64,000 bases of DNA from Sulfuriferula plumbiphila (lineage in GTDB: Bacteria; Pseudomonadota; Gammaproteobacteria; Burkholderiales; Sulfuriferulaceae), in NCBI RefSeq assembly GCF_009938015.1, contig NZ_AP021884.1:2978585-3042584 (forward strand), read 5' to 3'. The stretch's first letter is position 1; each line of letters starts with the position of its first letter. A program made the translations under genes and the position numbers. Of this stretch, positions 1 through 8,975 are shown piece after piece. The notes below the pieces were generated by a model. It saw only the letters and a program-made list of their open reading frames with translations, had not been told where the DNA came from and searched no databases.

Positions 1-1020
1 CCGCCGCCGCTCGAGGGCGTGGGCCCACAATTGTTTGGCACCCAGCCCGGCAAGAAATATCTGCCTGAAAAGGCAGTCGACAGTCCTCGCCCACCCCATC
101 TGACGATATCCCGGCATGCCGGGGACAACGAACCGCTGCCCTATTACGCCATCGGCCCGGATACCTATTTCCTGTTTGCCAACATCGCCGAGGTGGATGG
201 CAATAACCGTGGTTTCAACGGCAATGCGGGCTTTGTGGTGACCGATGACGGGGTGGTGGCGATCGACGCGCTGGGCACGCCGACGCTGGGCCGGCGCATG
301 ATCGCAACCATCCGCAAAGTCACCAGGCAGCCCGTCCGTTATCTCATCCTGACGCATACCCACCCCGATCATTATTACGGCGCCCAGGCTTTTGTGGAAG
401 CCTTCCCGGATATCAAGGTGATCAGCCACAAGGGCTCGGTGGATTATGCCTATTCCTCCACGATCCAGCGCTCCGTAGCCTACCGCAAGGTGTTTCTTCC
501 CACGGACATGAAGGGATTCAAGGCAGTGGTGCCGAACGTGCTGATCGATGCGCCCCGTTTCGGCAAGACGACATTCAAGCTCGGCGCAAAAACCTTCGAT
601 CTTTACAATGTGGACTACCAGCATTCCCATGGCGACCTGGTGCTGCATCAGGCAGAGGACAACATCGTGTGGATTTCCGACCTGGCATTCAACGGCCGCA
701 TCACCTTCATGGGCGATGGCCATTACAAGAGCGCGCTTGAGGGGCAAAAATGGCTGCTGCAAACGTTTCCCGATGCACGTCTGATGGTGCCGGGGCATGG
801 CGCCCCGCAGACGCCGCCTTTCCCGATGGTCGCGCGCACCATGCATTACATCCAGGCGCTGGAAGCCAAAATAAAATCCGCCAGGGAGCGGAATCTGGGC
901 TTGCAGGATGCGGTGAACCAGTCGGAACTGCCCGAATTCAAGAATGATCCGCTGTATGGGCTGAATCACAGGCCCAACTCAAACTTTATTTTCAGGGAGA
1001 TGGAAGAGGAGGATTTCTGA
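1..1020 (+). CDS. MBL-fold metallohydrolase (5' end outside window)
   Basis: The frame is open from base 1, so the true start may lie upstream; a GTG at 19 is the first possible start inside the window. The protein has the metallo-beta-lactamase metal motif HTHPDH (about residues 113-118 counted from the GTG), followed by the downstream metal-ligand regions DYQHSHGD, ISDLAF and VPGHG expected for a binuclear zinc hydrolase. The family covers many hydrolases (glyoxalase II-like, SoxH-like and quinoprotein-associated), and the sequence alone does not give the substrate. No signal peptide can be judged because the start is missing. The next gene follows after 72 bases. Confidence 0.8.
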   Translation, partial: PPPLEGVGPQLFGTQPGKKYLPEKAVDSPRPPHLTISRHAGDNEPLPYYAIGPDTYFLFANIAEVDGNNRGFNGNAGFVVTDDGVVAIDALGTPTLGRRMIATIRKVTRQPVRYLILTHTHPDHYYGAQAFVEAFPDIKVISHKGSVDYAYSSTIQRSVAYRKVFLPTDMKGFKAVVPNVLIDAPRFGKTTFKLGAKTFDLYNVDYQHSHGDLVLHQAEDNIVWISDLAFNGRITFMGDGHYKSALEGQKWLLQTFPDARLMVPGHGAPQTPPFPMVARTMHYIQALEAKIKSARERNLGLQDAVNQSELPEFKNDPLYGLNHRPNSNFIFREMEEEDF

Positions 1021-1092
1021 CATGGCGACACCGCACAGCATGCATGCGCGCAGCCGCCTGATTGCATCCGTCCGGCAATCCCGATACCCGGC

Positions 1093-1503
1093 ATGAACCC
1101 TTGCGAATTATGCGACACCCCCGGCGGCGAGGTGCTCTGGCGCAATGACCTATGCCGCGTGGTGCTGATAGACGACGTGGACTACCCCGGCTTTTGCCGG
1201 GTGATTCTGAATGCGCATGTCAAGGAGATGAGTGATCTGAGCGAGGCGCGCCAGACGCAGCTGATGCGCGCGGTGTTTGCCACCGAAACGGTGCTGCGTG
1301 AGGTACTCAGGCCGGACAAGATCAATCTCGCCAGTCTCGGCAACATGACGCCGCACCTGCACTGGCATGTCATCCCGCGTTTTGCCGGCGACCGCCATTT
1401 TCCCAACCCGATTTGGGGCGCGCCGCAGCGCGAATCGCGCCCGCAAGGCCAGCTCAACCTGATCGCCGGAATTCTGAAATCTGCGCTGGCGCAGCGGCTG
1501 TAA
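1093..1503 (+). CDS. HIT family protein
   Basis: This is a 136-residue protein with the histidine-triad signature HLHWHVIPR (His88, His90, His92), the nucleotide-hydrolysing centre of HIT enzymes. An N-terminal CELC could help form a metal site. The length fits a single-domain HIT hydrolase or transferase acting on nucleoside phosphoramidates or dinucleotides; the exact substrate cannot be told. It is convergent with phoR, with 44 bases between the stop codons. A GC-rich inverted repeat (CCCCGGG/CCCGGGG) lies in that gap without a T-run. Confidence 0.9.
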   Translation: MNPCELCDTPGGEVLWRNDLCRVVLIDDVDYPGFCRVILNAHVKEMSDLSEARQTQLMRAVFATETVLREVLRPDKINLASLGNMTPHLHWHVIPRFAGDRHFPNPIWGAPQRESRPQGQLNLIAGILKSALAQRL

Positions 1504-1547
1504 CCCCGGGAAAATCGCTTACCCATGGGGAGCCCGGGGGGAAACAA

Positions 1548-2855
1548 TCAAGCTGCCGGCGGCGCAATCACCCGGCTGGCCGGAAAACACGCAGCAAAAC
1601 AGCTGCCCTTGCCGACCTGGCTCTCTATCAGCAGCCGCGCCTGGTGGCGGGTAAGCACGTGCTTGACAATGGCGAGGCCGAGGCCGGTGCCGCCGGTTTC
1701 GCGCGAGCGGCCACGGTCGACCCGGTAGAAGCGTTCGGTGAGGCGCGGGATATGGTGCGGCTCAATGCCTTCGCCGGTGTCGCTCACGCTGAAACACACT
1801 TCACCCGCGCGCGCAGCCCAGCGCAGGCTGATGTTGCCGCCCTTGGGAGTGTAACGCACGGCATTGCTGACCAGATTGCCGAAGGCGCTACGCAGTTCAT
1901 CAGGGTTGCCTTTAACCCAGCGGTCAGAATCGATGAACAGTTCGATACGGTGGCGCTCGCCGCTCAGGCTCTGCGCATCCTGAAATAACAGCCGCGCCAG
2001 CGCAGGCACGTCTGTCGCGGATTCCTGCAGACGGTTTTGCGGGCTCTCCAGACGCGACAGGGTGAGCAGGTCTTCCACCAGCATGCGCATGCGCTCGGTC
2101 TGCTGCTGCATCAAATCGCTGTAGCGGCGGAAATCCACCGGATTGATGTGCTCCATGTCGGCAAAAGTTTCCAGGAAACCACCTACCACGGTAAGCGGGG
2201 TACGCAGCTCGTGCGAAACGTTGGCGACAAAATCGCGGCGCATCGCGTCAACCAGCTCGATCTGGGTAATGTCCCTGGAGATCAGCATCTTGCGTTTGTC
2301 GCCAAACGGCACCAGTTGTACCGACAGGGTCACATCGCGGCTGGCGGGGGATTTCATCACCAGCGGCTCGCTGTAATCGTGCCCCGCCAGATACTCATGA
2401 AACGGTGCCTGGCGGATCAGATAACCGATGAATTGCCCGCGGTCAGCTGCGTCATCCAGACTGAAATGGCGGCTGGCTGCGGGGTTGAACCAATCGATCT
2501 GGTCGGTGCCGTTGAGCATCACGATACCATCGGGGATGGCCTGGGCGGCATGCTCGAAGCGATCGAGCAGCGCAGACAGCTTGGTCGCGCTGCGCTTTTG
2601 CCGGCGCAACAGGCGCTCCAGGCCATAGAAAATGTCGTCCCACGCGCCGCGCGCCTGGGGAATGCCGCCGCGCTCACCGCGTTCCAGCCAATGGATCAGC
2701 GCAGCCATCTGGCGCAGGTTGTAAATCAGATAGCCCAGCACTCCCAGCATGAACAGGATGATGCCAGCGGTGACACTGAACATGACCGCCACCAGCAAAG
2801 CAGCAAACAGGTTTCCCCCCAGCACCAGCACCGGTCGCCACCAGAAATCAAACAA
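1548..2855 (-). CDS. phoR: Phosphate regulon sensor histidine kinase PhoR
   Basis: The 435-residue protein has two hydrophobic N-terminal segments, a PAS-like middle region, a HisKA domain with NVSHELRTPL (phospho-acceptor His) and an HATPase domain with the N box (NLVSNAVRYTPKGG), G1 (DTGEGI) and G2 (GTGLGLAIV). The start is a TTG at 2853-2855 with a GGGG tract six bases upstream; no better ATG fits. It lies 66 bases downstream of phoB in the same direction, the usual phoB-phoR order. The expected role is to phosphorylate PhoB when periplasmic phosphate is low, working with the Pst transporter, whose genes are not in this window. Confidence 0.95.
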   Translation of the reverse strand: MFDFWWRPVLVLGGNLFAALLVAVMFSVTAGIILFMLGVLGYLIYNLRQMAALIHWLERGERGGIPQARGAWDDIFYGLERLLRRQKRSATKLSALLDRFEHAAQAIPDGIVMLNGTDQIDWFNPAASRHFSLDDAADRGQFIGYLIRQAPFHEYLAGHDYSEPLVMKSPASRDVTLSVQLVPFGDKRKMLISRDITQIELVDAMRRDFVANVSHELRTPLTVVGGFLETFADMEHINPVDFRRYSDLMQQQTERMRMLVEDLLTLSRLESPQNRLQESATDVPALARLLFQDAQSLSGERHRIELFIDSDRWVKGNPDELRSAFGNLVSNAVRYTPKGGNISLRWAARAGEVCFSVSDTGEGIEPHHIPRLTERFYRVDRGRSRETGGTGLGLAIVKHVLTRHQARLLIESQVGKGSCFAACFPASRVIAPPAA

Positions 2856-2921
2856 GGCAATCCCCGTCGTTTAAAAGGGGTCAATTATGCTTGAAATCAG
2901 ACAGTGCCGGGCGCAACCCGA

Positions 2922-3614
2922 TCACGCAGGCTGCGCCGACAGGCGATAGCCCGCACCACGCACCGTGTCAACCAAGGTTTCATGCCGGGTGGGCTCCAGC
3001 GCCAGACGCAGACGGCGGATGTGAACGTCCACGGTGCGCTCCTCCACAAACACGTGGTCGCCCCATACCTGATCGAGCAGCTGTGAACGCGAATACACGC
3101 GCTCCGGATGGGTCATCAAAAAATGCAGCAGGCGAAACTCGGTCGGCCCCAGTTCCACCGGCGTCCCGTTGCCGGTGACGCGATGGCTCACCGGGTCCAG
3201 ACTCAGGCCGCGAATCTCCACCTTGTCCTCGGTCATCTGCGGCGCGCGGCGGCGCAACACGGCCTTGATGCGCGCCGACAATTCGCGCGGGGAAAACGGC
3301 TTGGTGATGTAGTCGTCGGCGCCCGTTTCCAGGCCGAGCACCTTGTCACGCTCTTCGCCGCGGGCAGTGAGCATGATGATGGGCACATTTTTCATGCGCC
3401 CGTCCGCGCGAAATTTCCGGGCGAGGTCTATCCCGCTCATGCCGGGCAACATCCAGTCCAGCAGCACCAGATCAGGCAAGCTGTGCTTCACCATACCTGC
3501 CGCCATCTCGGCCGAATCGGCACACAGCACGCTGTGACCGGCCTGCGTCAGATTGAACTTCACCAGTTCCTGAATGCCGGGTTCGTCCTCTACCAACAAT
3601 ATCGTCGCAGCCAT
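2922..3614 (-). CDS. phoB: Phosphate regulon response regulator PhoB
   Basis: The 230-residue OmpR-type regulator has a receiver domain with the acidic pocket (LVEDEPG), the phospho-acceptor Asp in LLDWMLPGMSG and the conserved Lys in ITKPFSP, then a winged-helix DNA-binding domain (LGPTEFRLLHFLMTHPERV to VDVHIRRLRLAL). I chose the ATG at 3614 because GGGAG sits eight bases before it; a second in-frame ATG at 3626 would add only four residues. A three-unit Pho box lies about 40 bp upstream, implying autoregulation. It leads a two-gene operon with phoR. Confidence 0.96.
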   Translation of the reverse strand: MAATILLVEDEPGIQELVKFNLTQAGHSVLCADSAEMAAGMVKHSLPDLVLLDWMLPGMSGIDLARKFRADGRMKNVPIIMLTARGEERDKVLGLETGADDYITKPFSPRELSARIKAVLRRRAPQMTEDKVEIRGLSLDPVSHRVTGNGTPVELGPTEFRLLHFLMTHPERVYSRSQLLDQVWGDHVFVEERTVDVHIRRLRLALEPTRHETLVDTVRGAGYRLSAQPA

Positions 3615-3653
3615 ATGCGCTCCCATTTAGCATGTTCAATATTAATGCATGTT

Positions 3654-3682
3654 ATGACAGCCTTGTGACAAACTCATGACAA
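3654..3682 (-). promoter_or_regulatory. Pho box upstream of phoB
   Basis: Read on the minus strand there are three copies of a (T/C)TGTCA(T/C) heptamer, at 3682-3676, 3671-3665 and 3660-3654, each repeated exactly 11 bp apart with 4-bp A/T-rich or mixed spacers. This is the known PhoB recognition pattern. It ends about nine bases before a TAATAT that could be the -10 element, so PhoB would replace a -35 box. The site could also influence the divergent ubiE gene. Confidence 0.85.
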
Positions 3683-3761
3683 CGGGACATAGCGCATCGC
3701 CTTTTGTTTAACCCCCGTGTCGGTTATGATTCTGGCTGTTTTCTCTGATTGTTTTCGCGCC

Positions 3762-4496
3762 ATGGACACCACCACCCACTTTGGTTTCAAGACGGTTGCC
3801 GAATCCGCAAAGGCCGGCAAGGTCGCCGAGGTTTTTCATTCCGTCGCACAGCGCTACGACGTCATGAACGATCTTATGTCAGCCGGACTGCACCGCGCCT
3901 GGAAGCGTTTCACCGTCGAGACCTCGGGTGTAAGGCCCGGCAATCGCGTGCTTGACGTGGCAGGCGGCACCGCCGACCTCACCCGGCTGTTCCTGAAAAA
4001 AGTGGGCGGCTCGGGCCAGGTCTGGCTTACCGACATCAACAGTTCGATGCTCAGCGTGGGACGCGACCGGATGCTGGACGAAGGGCAGGCGGTGCCGGTG
4101 GCACAGTGCGACGGCGAAAAACTGCCGTTCCCGGACAACTATTTTGACTGCGTGAGCGTGGCCTTCGGCCTGCGCAACATGACCCACAAAGACCTCGCGC
4201 TGGCCGACATGTATCGCGTGCTGCGCCCCGGCGCGCGGCTGCTGGTGCTGGAGTTCTCCAAGGTATGGAAACCGCTGGCGCCGCTCTACGACGCTTACTC
4301 GTTCAAGCTGTTGCCGTTCATGGGCAAGCTGGTCGCCAGGGACGCAGACAGCTACCAATACCTGGCTGAATCCATCCGCATGCACCCCGGCCAGGAAGAA
4401 CTCAAGACCATGATGGAACACGCCGGATTTGCCAAAGTGGATTACTACAACCTCAGCGGCGGCGTGGTTGCCTTGCACAAAGGCTACAAGTTTTAA
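3762..4496 (+). CDS. ubiE: Ubiquinone/menaquinone C-methyltransferase UbiE
   Basis: This 244-residue class I SAM methyltransferase has motif [12 protein letters not shown], an acidic post-I region (TDINSSML) and the UbiE/COQ5 signature region [10 protein letters not shown]. It performs the C-methylation of the benzoquinol (and naphthoquinol) ring in quinone synthesis. The ATG at 3762 gives the usual family start (MDTTTHFGF); upstream in-frame starts would add 15 non-conserved residues. The stop codon overlaps the start of ubiJ (TAATG), so the genes are probably translationally coupled. Confidence 0.95.
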   Translation: MDTTTHFGFKTVAESAKAGKVAEVFHSVAQRYDVMNDLMSAGLHRAWKRFTVETSGVRPGNRVLDVAGGTADLTRLFLKKVGGSGQVWLTDINSSMLSVGRDRMLDEGQAVPVAQCDGEKLPFPDNYFDCVSVAFGLRNMTHKDLALADMYRVLRPGARLLVLEFSKVWKPLAPLYDAYSFKLLPFMGKLVARDADSYQYLAESIRMHPGQEELKTMMEHAGFAKVDYYNLSGGVVALHKGYKF

Positions 4497-5092
4497 TGCT
4501 GTCCGGTCTGGCTGCCAGCGCGGGCCTGCCGCTGCTCAATCACCTGTTGCACGGCGCACCGTGGGCGCGCCAGCGCCTGCTGGCGTGGGCGGGCAAAACC
4601 GTCAGCATCGAGCTATTCCCGCTGCGCCTCACCCTGGCTGTCACTGCAGCGGGCACGTTTGCCGCTGCCGAGGCCAGCGCAGCGCCCGACGCCCGTATCC
4701 GGCTTACCCCGCTGCAGGCCGCGCGCCTGGCGATGAAAGACCCGGCAGTATTCCGCACTGTAGTCATCGAAGGCGATGCCCAGTTTGCCGCTACGCTGGG
4801 CAGCGTTTTCCGTGAACTGGATTGGGATGTGGAGGCGGAGCTGGCGCGCGTGGTGGGTGACGTTGCCGCACATCGCATCGTGCGTGGCGCACGCGGTTGG
4901 CATGAGTGGCAGCGCCACGCCGCAGACAGCACGCTGCAAACCCTTGCCGAATATGCCATCGAGGAACGCCCGCTGCTTGCCGGTCGCCGTCATGTCGCTT
5001 CTTTTATCGCTGAGGTGGATGCAGTGCGCGACGATGTGGCGCGCCTGGAAAAACGCCTGCAGTTGTGCGCCGCGCGCCGCAACCCGAACTGA
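4496..5092 (+). CDS. ubiJ: Ubiquinone biosynthesis accessory factor UbiJ (SCP2 domain)
   Basis: The 198-residue protein lies between ubiE and ubiB with overlapping start and stop codons on both sides. The N-terminal half resembles the SCP2 lipid-binding fold of UbiJ (hydrophobic start, then the [17 protein letters not shown] region), and the C-terminal part is a heptad-like helix ([19 protein letters not shown]). In E. coli UbiJ helps assemble the soluble Ubi enzyme complex and binds polyprenyl intermediates. Sequence conservation in this family is weak, so the call rests on the ubiE-ubiJ-ubiB order as well as the fold. Confidence 0.85.
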   Translation: MLSGLAASAGLPLLNHLLHGAPWARQRLLAWAGKTVSIELFPLRLTLAVTAAGTFAAAEASAAPDARIRLTPLQAARLAMKDPAVFRTVVIEGDAQFAATLGSVFRELDWDVEAELARVVGDVAAHRIVRGARGWHEWQRHAADSTLQTLAEYAIEERPLLAGRRHVASFIAEVDAVRDDVARLEKRLQLCAARRNPN

Positions 5093-6618
5093 TGCGAATC
5101 CTGCGTCTGATCACCATCGTCTGGGTCGCGCTGCGCTTTGGCCTGGATGAATTTTTTCTCGGCCACGAGCGCGTGCGTGCGCTGCGCTGGCTGGTCAAGA
5201 CCACGCTGTTCTGGCGCAACCTGTCCGAGCCGCGCGCAGTGCGGCTGCGCCAGGCGCTGGAAGCACTCGGCCCGATTTTTGTCAAATTCGGCCAGATGCT
5301 GTCCACCCGCCGCGACCTGATGCCGCCGGACATTGCTGACGAACTGGCACGCCTGCAGGACCGTGTACCGCCCTTCCCCGCCGGGCTGGTGCGCACCACC
5401 CTGCAGCGCGTCTACGGCAGGCCGGTGGAGCAGGTGTTCGCGCAGTTCGAAGCCGAGCCGGTGGCCAGCGCCTCCATGGCGCAGGTGCATTTTGCCGTAT
5501 TGCAGGACGGCACCGAGGCCGCCGTCAAAGTGCTGCGTCCCGGCATCGGCGCGGTGATCGAGCATGACCTCGGCCTGCTGGAAGCCGGCGCCCTGCTGGT
5601 GGAAAAACTGTTTGCCGATGGCCCGCGCCTGCATCCGCGCGAAGTGGTGGCGGAGTTCCGCAAAACCCTTGCCGACGAGCTCGACCTGATGCGCGAGGCC
5701 TCCAACTGCTCGCAGTTGCGGCGCAATTTTGAAGACTCCGAGCTGCTCATCGTGCCGGAAGTTTATTGGGATTATTGCGAGCCCGAGGTGATGGTGATGG
5801 AGCGCATGAAAGGCGTGCCCATCAGCCAGATTGACACGCTGCGCGCGATGGGCGTGGACATCCCCAGGCTCGCCATGGCCGGAGTGGAAATTTTCTTCAC
5901 CCAGGTTTTCCGCGACACTTTTTTTCATGCCGACATGCACCCCGGCAATATCCAGGTCAATGCCCGCGGGCAATATATCGCACTCGATTTCGGCATCATG
6001 GGCACGCTTACCGAGGTGGACAAAAACTACCTCGCGCAAAATTTCCTCGCATTTTTCCAGCGCGACTATCGTGCCGTGGCGCAGGCCCACGTGGATGCGG
6101 GCTGGACGCCGCCTGACACCCGCGTGGACGAATTCGAGGCGGCCATCCGCGCCGTGTGCGAGCCGGTATTCGACCGGCCGCTGAAGGAAATCTCCTTCGG
6201 CAAGGTACTGCTGCGCCTGTTCCAGACCTCGCGCCGTTTCAACATGGAAATCCAGCCACAGCTGGTGCTGTTGCAAAAAACCCTGCTCAACATCGAAGGC
6301 CTCGGTCGCCAGCTCGATCCCGACCTGGATTTGTGGAAAACGGCCAAGCCGTTTCTGGAACGCTGGATGAACGAGCAGGTGGGCTGGCGCGGCGCAATCA
6401 GATCCATCAAACAGGAAGCGCCGCGCTGGGCCGTATTGTTGCCGCAATTGCCGCGTCTGGCGCACGCCTACCTCGGGCACAACCGCAGCGCTGATCTGGC
6501 GGCACTGTCCAGACAGCTGGCTGCCGCTCAGGCGCGCCAGCAAAAAATTCTGGCGCTGATTGCGCTGCTGCTCGCCATTTTGGCCGTGCTGGCCGGGTAT
6601 AGCTTATTCAGACATTAA
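5092..6618 (+). CDS. ubiB: Ubiquinone biosynthesis ATPase/kinase-like protein UbiB
   Basis: The 508-residue UbiB/ADCK family protein carries the family motifs FVKFGQ (KxGQ), SASMAQVH, the VAIK-like lysine in [17 protein letters not shown] (catalytic loop) and LDFG (metal-binding DFG). Two hydrophobic segments at the C-terminus (to YSLF) anchor it in the inner membrane. It is thought to use ATP hydrolysis to extract or present lipid-soluble quinone intermediates to the Ubi complex. The ATG at 5092 overlaps the ubiJ stop (TGATG) and gives the typical N-terminus MRILRLITI; an in-frame GTG at 5065 is less likely. Confidence 0.95.
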   Translation: MRILRLITIVWVALRFGLDEFFLGHERVRALRWLVKTTLFWRNLSEPRAVRLRQALEALGPIFVKFGQMLSTRRDLMPPDIADELARLQDRVPPFPAGLVRTTLQRVYGRPVEQVFAQFEAEPVASASMAQVHFAVLQDGTEAAVKVLRPGIGAVIEHDLGLLEAGALLVEKLFADGPRLHPREVVAEFRKTLADELDLMREASNCSQLRRNFEDSELLIVPEVYWDYCEPEVMVMERMKGVPISQIDTLRAMGVDIPRLAMAGVEIFFTQVFRDTFFHADMHPGNIQVNARGQYIALDFGIMGTLTEVDKNYLAQNFLAFFQRDYRAVAQAHVDAGWTPPDTRVDEFEAAIRAVCEPVFDRPLKEISFGKVLLRLFQTSRRFNMEIQPQLVLLQKTLLNIEGLGRQLDPDLDLWKTAKPFLERWMNEQVGWRGAIRSIKQEAPRWAVLLPQLPRLAHAYLGHNRSADLAALSRQLAAAQARQQKILALIALLLAILAVLAGYSLFRH

Positions 6619-6632
6619 ATTGAGGGACGCCT

Positions 6633-8039
6633 ATGCTGATCTGGTTCGTGATGCTGTATTTGCTCATCTCCATCGGCATCGGCCTATACGCCGCTACCCG
6701 CGTACATAGCGCCAAAGACTATGCCGTCGCCGGGCGCTCGCTGCCGCTGTACATTGTCACCGCCACCGTGTTCGCTACCTGGTTTGGCTCGGAAACAGTG
6801 CTCGGCACCTCCGCCACCTTCCTGCAGGGCGGCCTCAAGGGCATTGTCGCCGACCCGTTCGGCGCCAGCATGTGCCTGGTGCTGGTCGGGCTGTTTTTTG
6901 CACGCAGGCTGTACCGCATGAACCTGCTCACCATCGGCGATTATTACCGCCAGCGTTATGGCCGGACGGTTGAACTGCTGACCAGCCTGGCGATTGTGGC
7001 GTCTTACCTGGGCTGGGTTTCGGCGCAGATCACCGCACTGGGGCTGGTGTTCTCGCTGCTCACCCACGGCAGCATCAGCGCCCATGACGGCATGATCATC
7101 GGCGCCGGCATCGTGCTGGTGTACACCCTGTTCGGCGGCATGTGGTCGGTGGCGTTCACCGTTTTTTTCCAGATGATCATCATCGTTGTCGGCATGCTTT
7201 ACATCGGCTGGGTGGTGAGCGGCTACGCCGGCGGCGTCGGCAACGTAGTCGGCCACGCGCAGGCGGCGGGCAAATTCCAGTTCTGGCCCAGGCTGGAAAC
7301 GCGCGACATACTGGCTTTCAGCGCCGCCTGGGTGACCATGATGTTCGGCTCGATCCCGCAGCAGGACGTATTCCAGCGCGTGATGTCGGCACGCAGCGAA
7401 AATATCGCGGTGACGGGCGCCGTGCTGGGTGGCAGCCTGTATTTCCTGTTCGCCTTTATCCCCATCTTCCTGGCCTACTCCGCCCTGCTGATTGATCCGG
7501 CTTCGGTCAGCGCGCTGCTCGGCACAGACCCGCAGCACATCCTGCCCGACCTGATCCTCAACCACACCCCGGTATTCGCCCAGGTCATGTTCTTCGGCGC
7601 ACTGCTGTCGGCGATCATGAGCACCGCCAGCGGCACCTTGCTGGCACCCTCGGTCACCTTTACCGAGAACATCCTCAAGCCCTTTATCGGCCATCTCAGC
7701 GACCGCCACCTGTTGTGGGCAATGCGCGCCGTAGTGGTCGGCTTTGCCTGCATCGTCACCGTATTCGCGCTCAACTCCGGCGCCAGCATCTACAAGATGG
7801 TGGAAAACGCCTACAAGGTCACCCTGGTGGCAGCGTTCGTCCCGCTGGTGTTCGGCCTGTACTGGAAACGTGCCAACACCCGGGGCGCGCTGTTCGCCAT
7901 TGTGGCGGGCGTATCCTCCTGGCTGCTGCTGGAGATCTTCCACCCGGATGGCCTATGGCCGCCACAATTGTTCGGCTTGCTGATGAGTCTGGCGGGGATG
8001 CTGGTGGGGTCCTTGATAAGCCGGAAGCATAGCGCCTGA
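6633..8039 (+). CDS. Sodium:solute symporter family protein
   Basis: The 468-residue protein has about 13 hydrophobic segments and the SSS family pattern, including the early ATWFGSETVLGTSATF and GGMWSVAFTVFFQM regions. It should import a solute with Na+; the substrate is unknown, and the protein resembles the uncharacterised SSS transporters common in betaproteobacteria. It begins 14 bases after ubiB in the same direction, preceded by GAGGGACG, so it probably shares the ubi operon transcript although no functional link is obvious. Confidence 0.88.
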   Translation: MLIWFVMLYLLISIGIGLYAATRVHSAKDYAVAGRSLPLYIVTATVFATWFGSETVLGTSATFLQGGLKGIVADPFGASMCLVLVGLFFARRLYRMNLLTIGDYYRQRYGRTVELLTSLAIVASYLGWVSAQITALGLVFSLLTHGSISAHDGMIIGAGIVLVYTLFGGMWSVAFTVFFQMIIIVVGMLYIGWVVSGYAGGVGNVVGHAQAAGKFQFWPRLETRDILAFSAAWVTMMFGSIPQQDVFQRVMSARSENIAVTGAVLGGSLYFLFAFIPIFLAYSALLIDPASVSALLGTDPQHILPDLILNHTPVFAQVMFFGALLSAIMSTASGTLLAPSVTFTENILKPFIGHLSDRHLLWAMRAVVVGFACIVTVFALNSGASIYKMVENAYKVTLVAAFVPLVFGLYWKRANTRGALFAIVAGVSSWLLLEIFHPDGLWPPQLFGLLMSLAGMLVGSLISRKHSA

Positions 8040-8155
8040 ATGTCGAAAATTTTTACAGTCGCGCCGGGGAACTTTCCACACGCGCTGCTTCCCCCCTTGC
8101 CATGCATTCATTAACATAATGAAGTTAAATGTAATTTTATTTTTATGTTTTCTGC

Positions 8156-8170
8156 TGGCATGGCTAATGC
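8156..8170 (+). promoter_or_regulatory. Sigma-54 (-24/-12) promoter for the PEP-CTERM gene
   Basis: TGGCATGGCTAATGC has the invariant GG and GC at the exact sigma-54 spacing (8157-8158 and 8169-8170), preceded by C and followed by A. It lies about 100 bp upstream of the PEP-CTERM gene at 8272, in a 232-base intergenic stretch that is strongly A/T-rich just upstream, as expected for an activator-dependent promoter. Two further sites with the same spacing lie in front of the sugar-transferase gene and the second PEP-CTERM gene. Confidence 0.7.
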
Positions 8171-8271
8171 ATGCCCAATTGGCAAGGGCGCTACGATAGA
8201 GATTTAGGGAAATACAGAAATCGTGTCTGGCCCATTTATTTTTATTTGACCCCATTTATTGGAGAGCACAA

Positions 8272-8895
8272 ATGAAATCAAGCTATTTGCCTAAATTAAG
8301 TGGCTTGGCAGCCGCCGCAGTTTTGCTGTCCGCTGGCGCCGCGCAGGCAGTGCCATTTAACCAGTGCCCGGTTGTCGGTTATGCAAACAGCTGTGCCGTG
8401 CTGTACACATTCAACGCTGACGGCTCTGTTTCTACTTCTGTTGATCCCTCCATTAAATCGACGGACAACATCGAAGATACGCTGGCAGGCGTAATGAATC
8501 TATCCGGGCATAGCATAGATTTCATCACATTGAGTGGCGTAGGGATTAATGGCACTCCGCTTTTCGCTTTTGATGGCGATGGCCAGAGTTCTATCACCAA
8601 TCCTGGTACTGGTCCCGGCGATACCTATTTTGGTCAGTATTTTGACGCTAACAATACGCTGCTCGGCACGACCTCCTTTTCGGCCATCAGTCTCGATCAA
8701 AAGACCGGTACGGTTGATTTCGCCGGGCTGACCGATGGTGGCCGCGCCTGGTTCGTGCTGGAAGATCAGATCAGCTTCACCGCACCGCCCCCTGTTACAG
8801 GAGGCGGCAACACCGTGCCCGAACCCGCCACCCTGGCGCTGCTCGGCATCGGTCTGACTGGACTGGCTGTGCGCCGGCGCAAGGCAACAACCTGA
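8272..8895 (+). CDS. PEP-CTERM sorting domain protein
   Basis: The 207-residue secreted protein has an N-terminal signal peptide (positive start, hydrophobic core, cleavage near AAQAVP) and a classic C-terminal sorting tail: VPEPATLALLGIGLTGLA followed by the basic RRRK. Exosortase (XrtA) is expected to cut at the PEP motif and release or attach the protein in association with extracellular polymer. The central part has no recognised enzymatic motif and is Gly/Asp/Thr-rich. The ATG at 8272 has GGAG seven bases upstream. A sigma-54 promoter precedes it and a strong terminator follows. Confidence 0.92.
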   Translation: MKSSYLPKLSGLAAAAVLLSAGAAQAVPFNQCPVVGYANSCAVLYTFNADGSVSTSVDPSIKSTDNIEDTLAGVMNLSGHSIDFITLSGVGINGTPLFAFDGDGQSSITNPGTGPGDTYFGQYFDANNTLLGTTSFSAISLDQKTGTVDFAGLTDGGRAWFVLEDQISFTAPPPVTGGGNTVPEPATLALLGIGLTGLAVRRRKATT

Positions 8896-8916
8896 TCTGT
8901 CGGATTAATTGACAGC

Positions 8917-8946
8917 AAAACGGCGGCCGAGGCCGCCGTTTTTTTA
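8917..8946 (+). terminator. Intrinsic terminator after the PEP-CTERM gene
   Basis: A perfect GC-rich hairpin (AACGGCGGCC / GGCCGCCGTT, 8919-8940) is followed by seven T residues. On the other strand the stem is followed by TTTTG, so it may also serve the convergent APS-kinase gene. Confidence 0.9.
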
Positions 8947-8975
8947 TTGCCCTTATGGCATCACCACTCATCCGA

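Noticed and set aside
4990-6543. 517-codon open frame opposite ubiB
   Set aside because: Shadow of ubiB, which has all its motifs; the antisense product is His/Gln/Arg-rich low-information sequence. The same holds for long antisense frames opposite phoR, the symporter and prsK.
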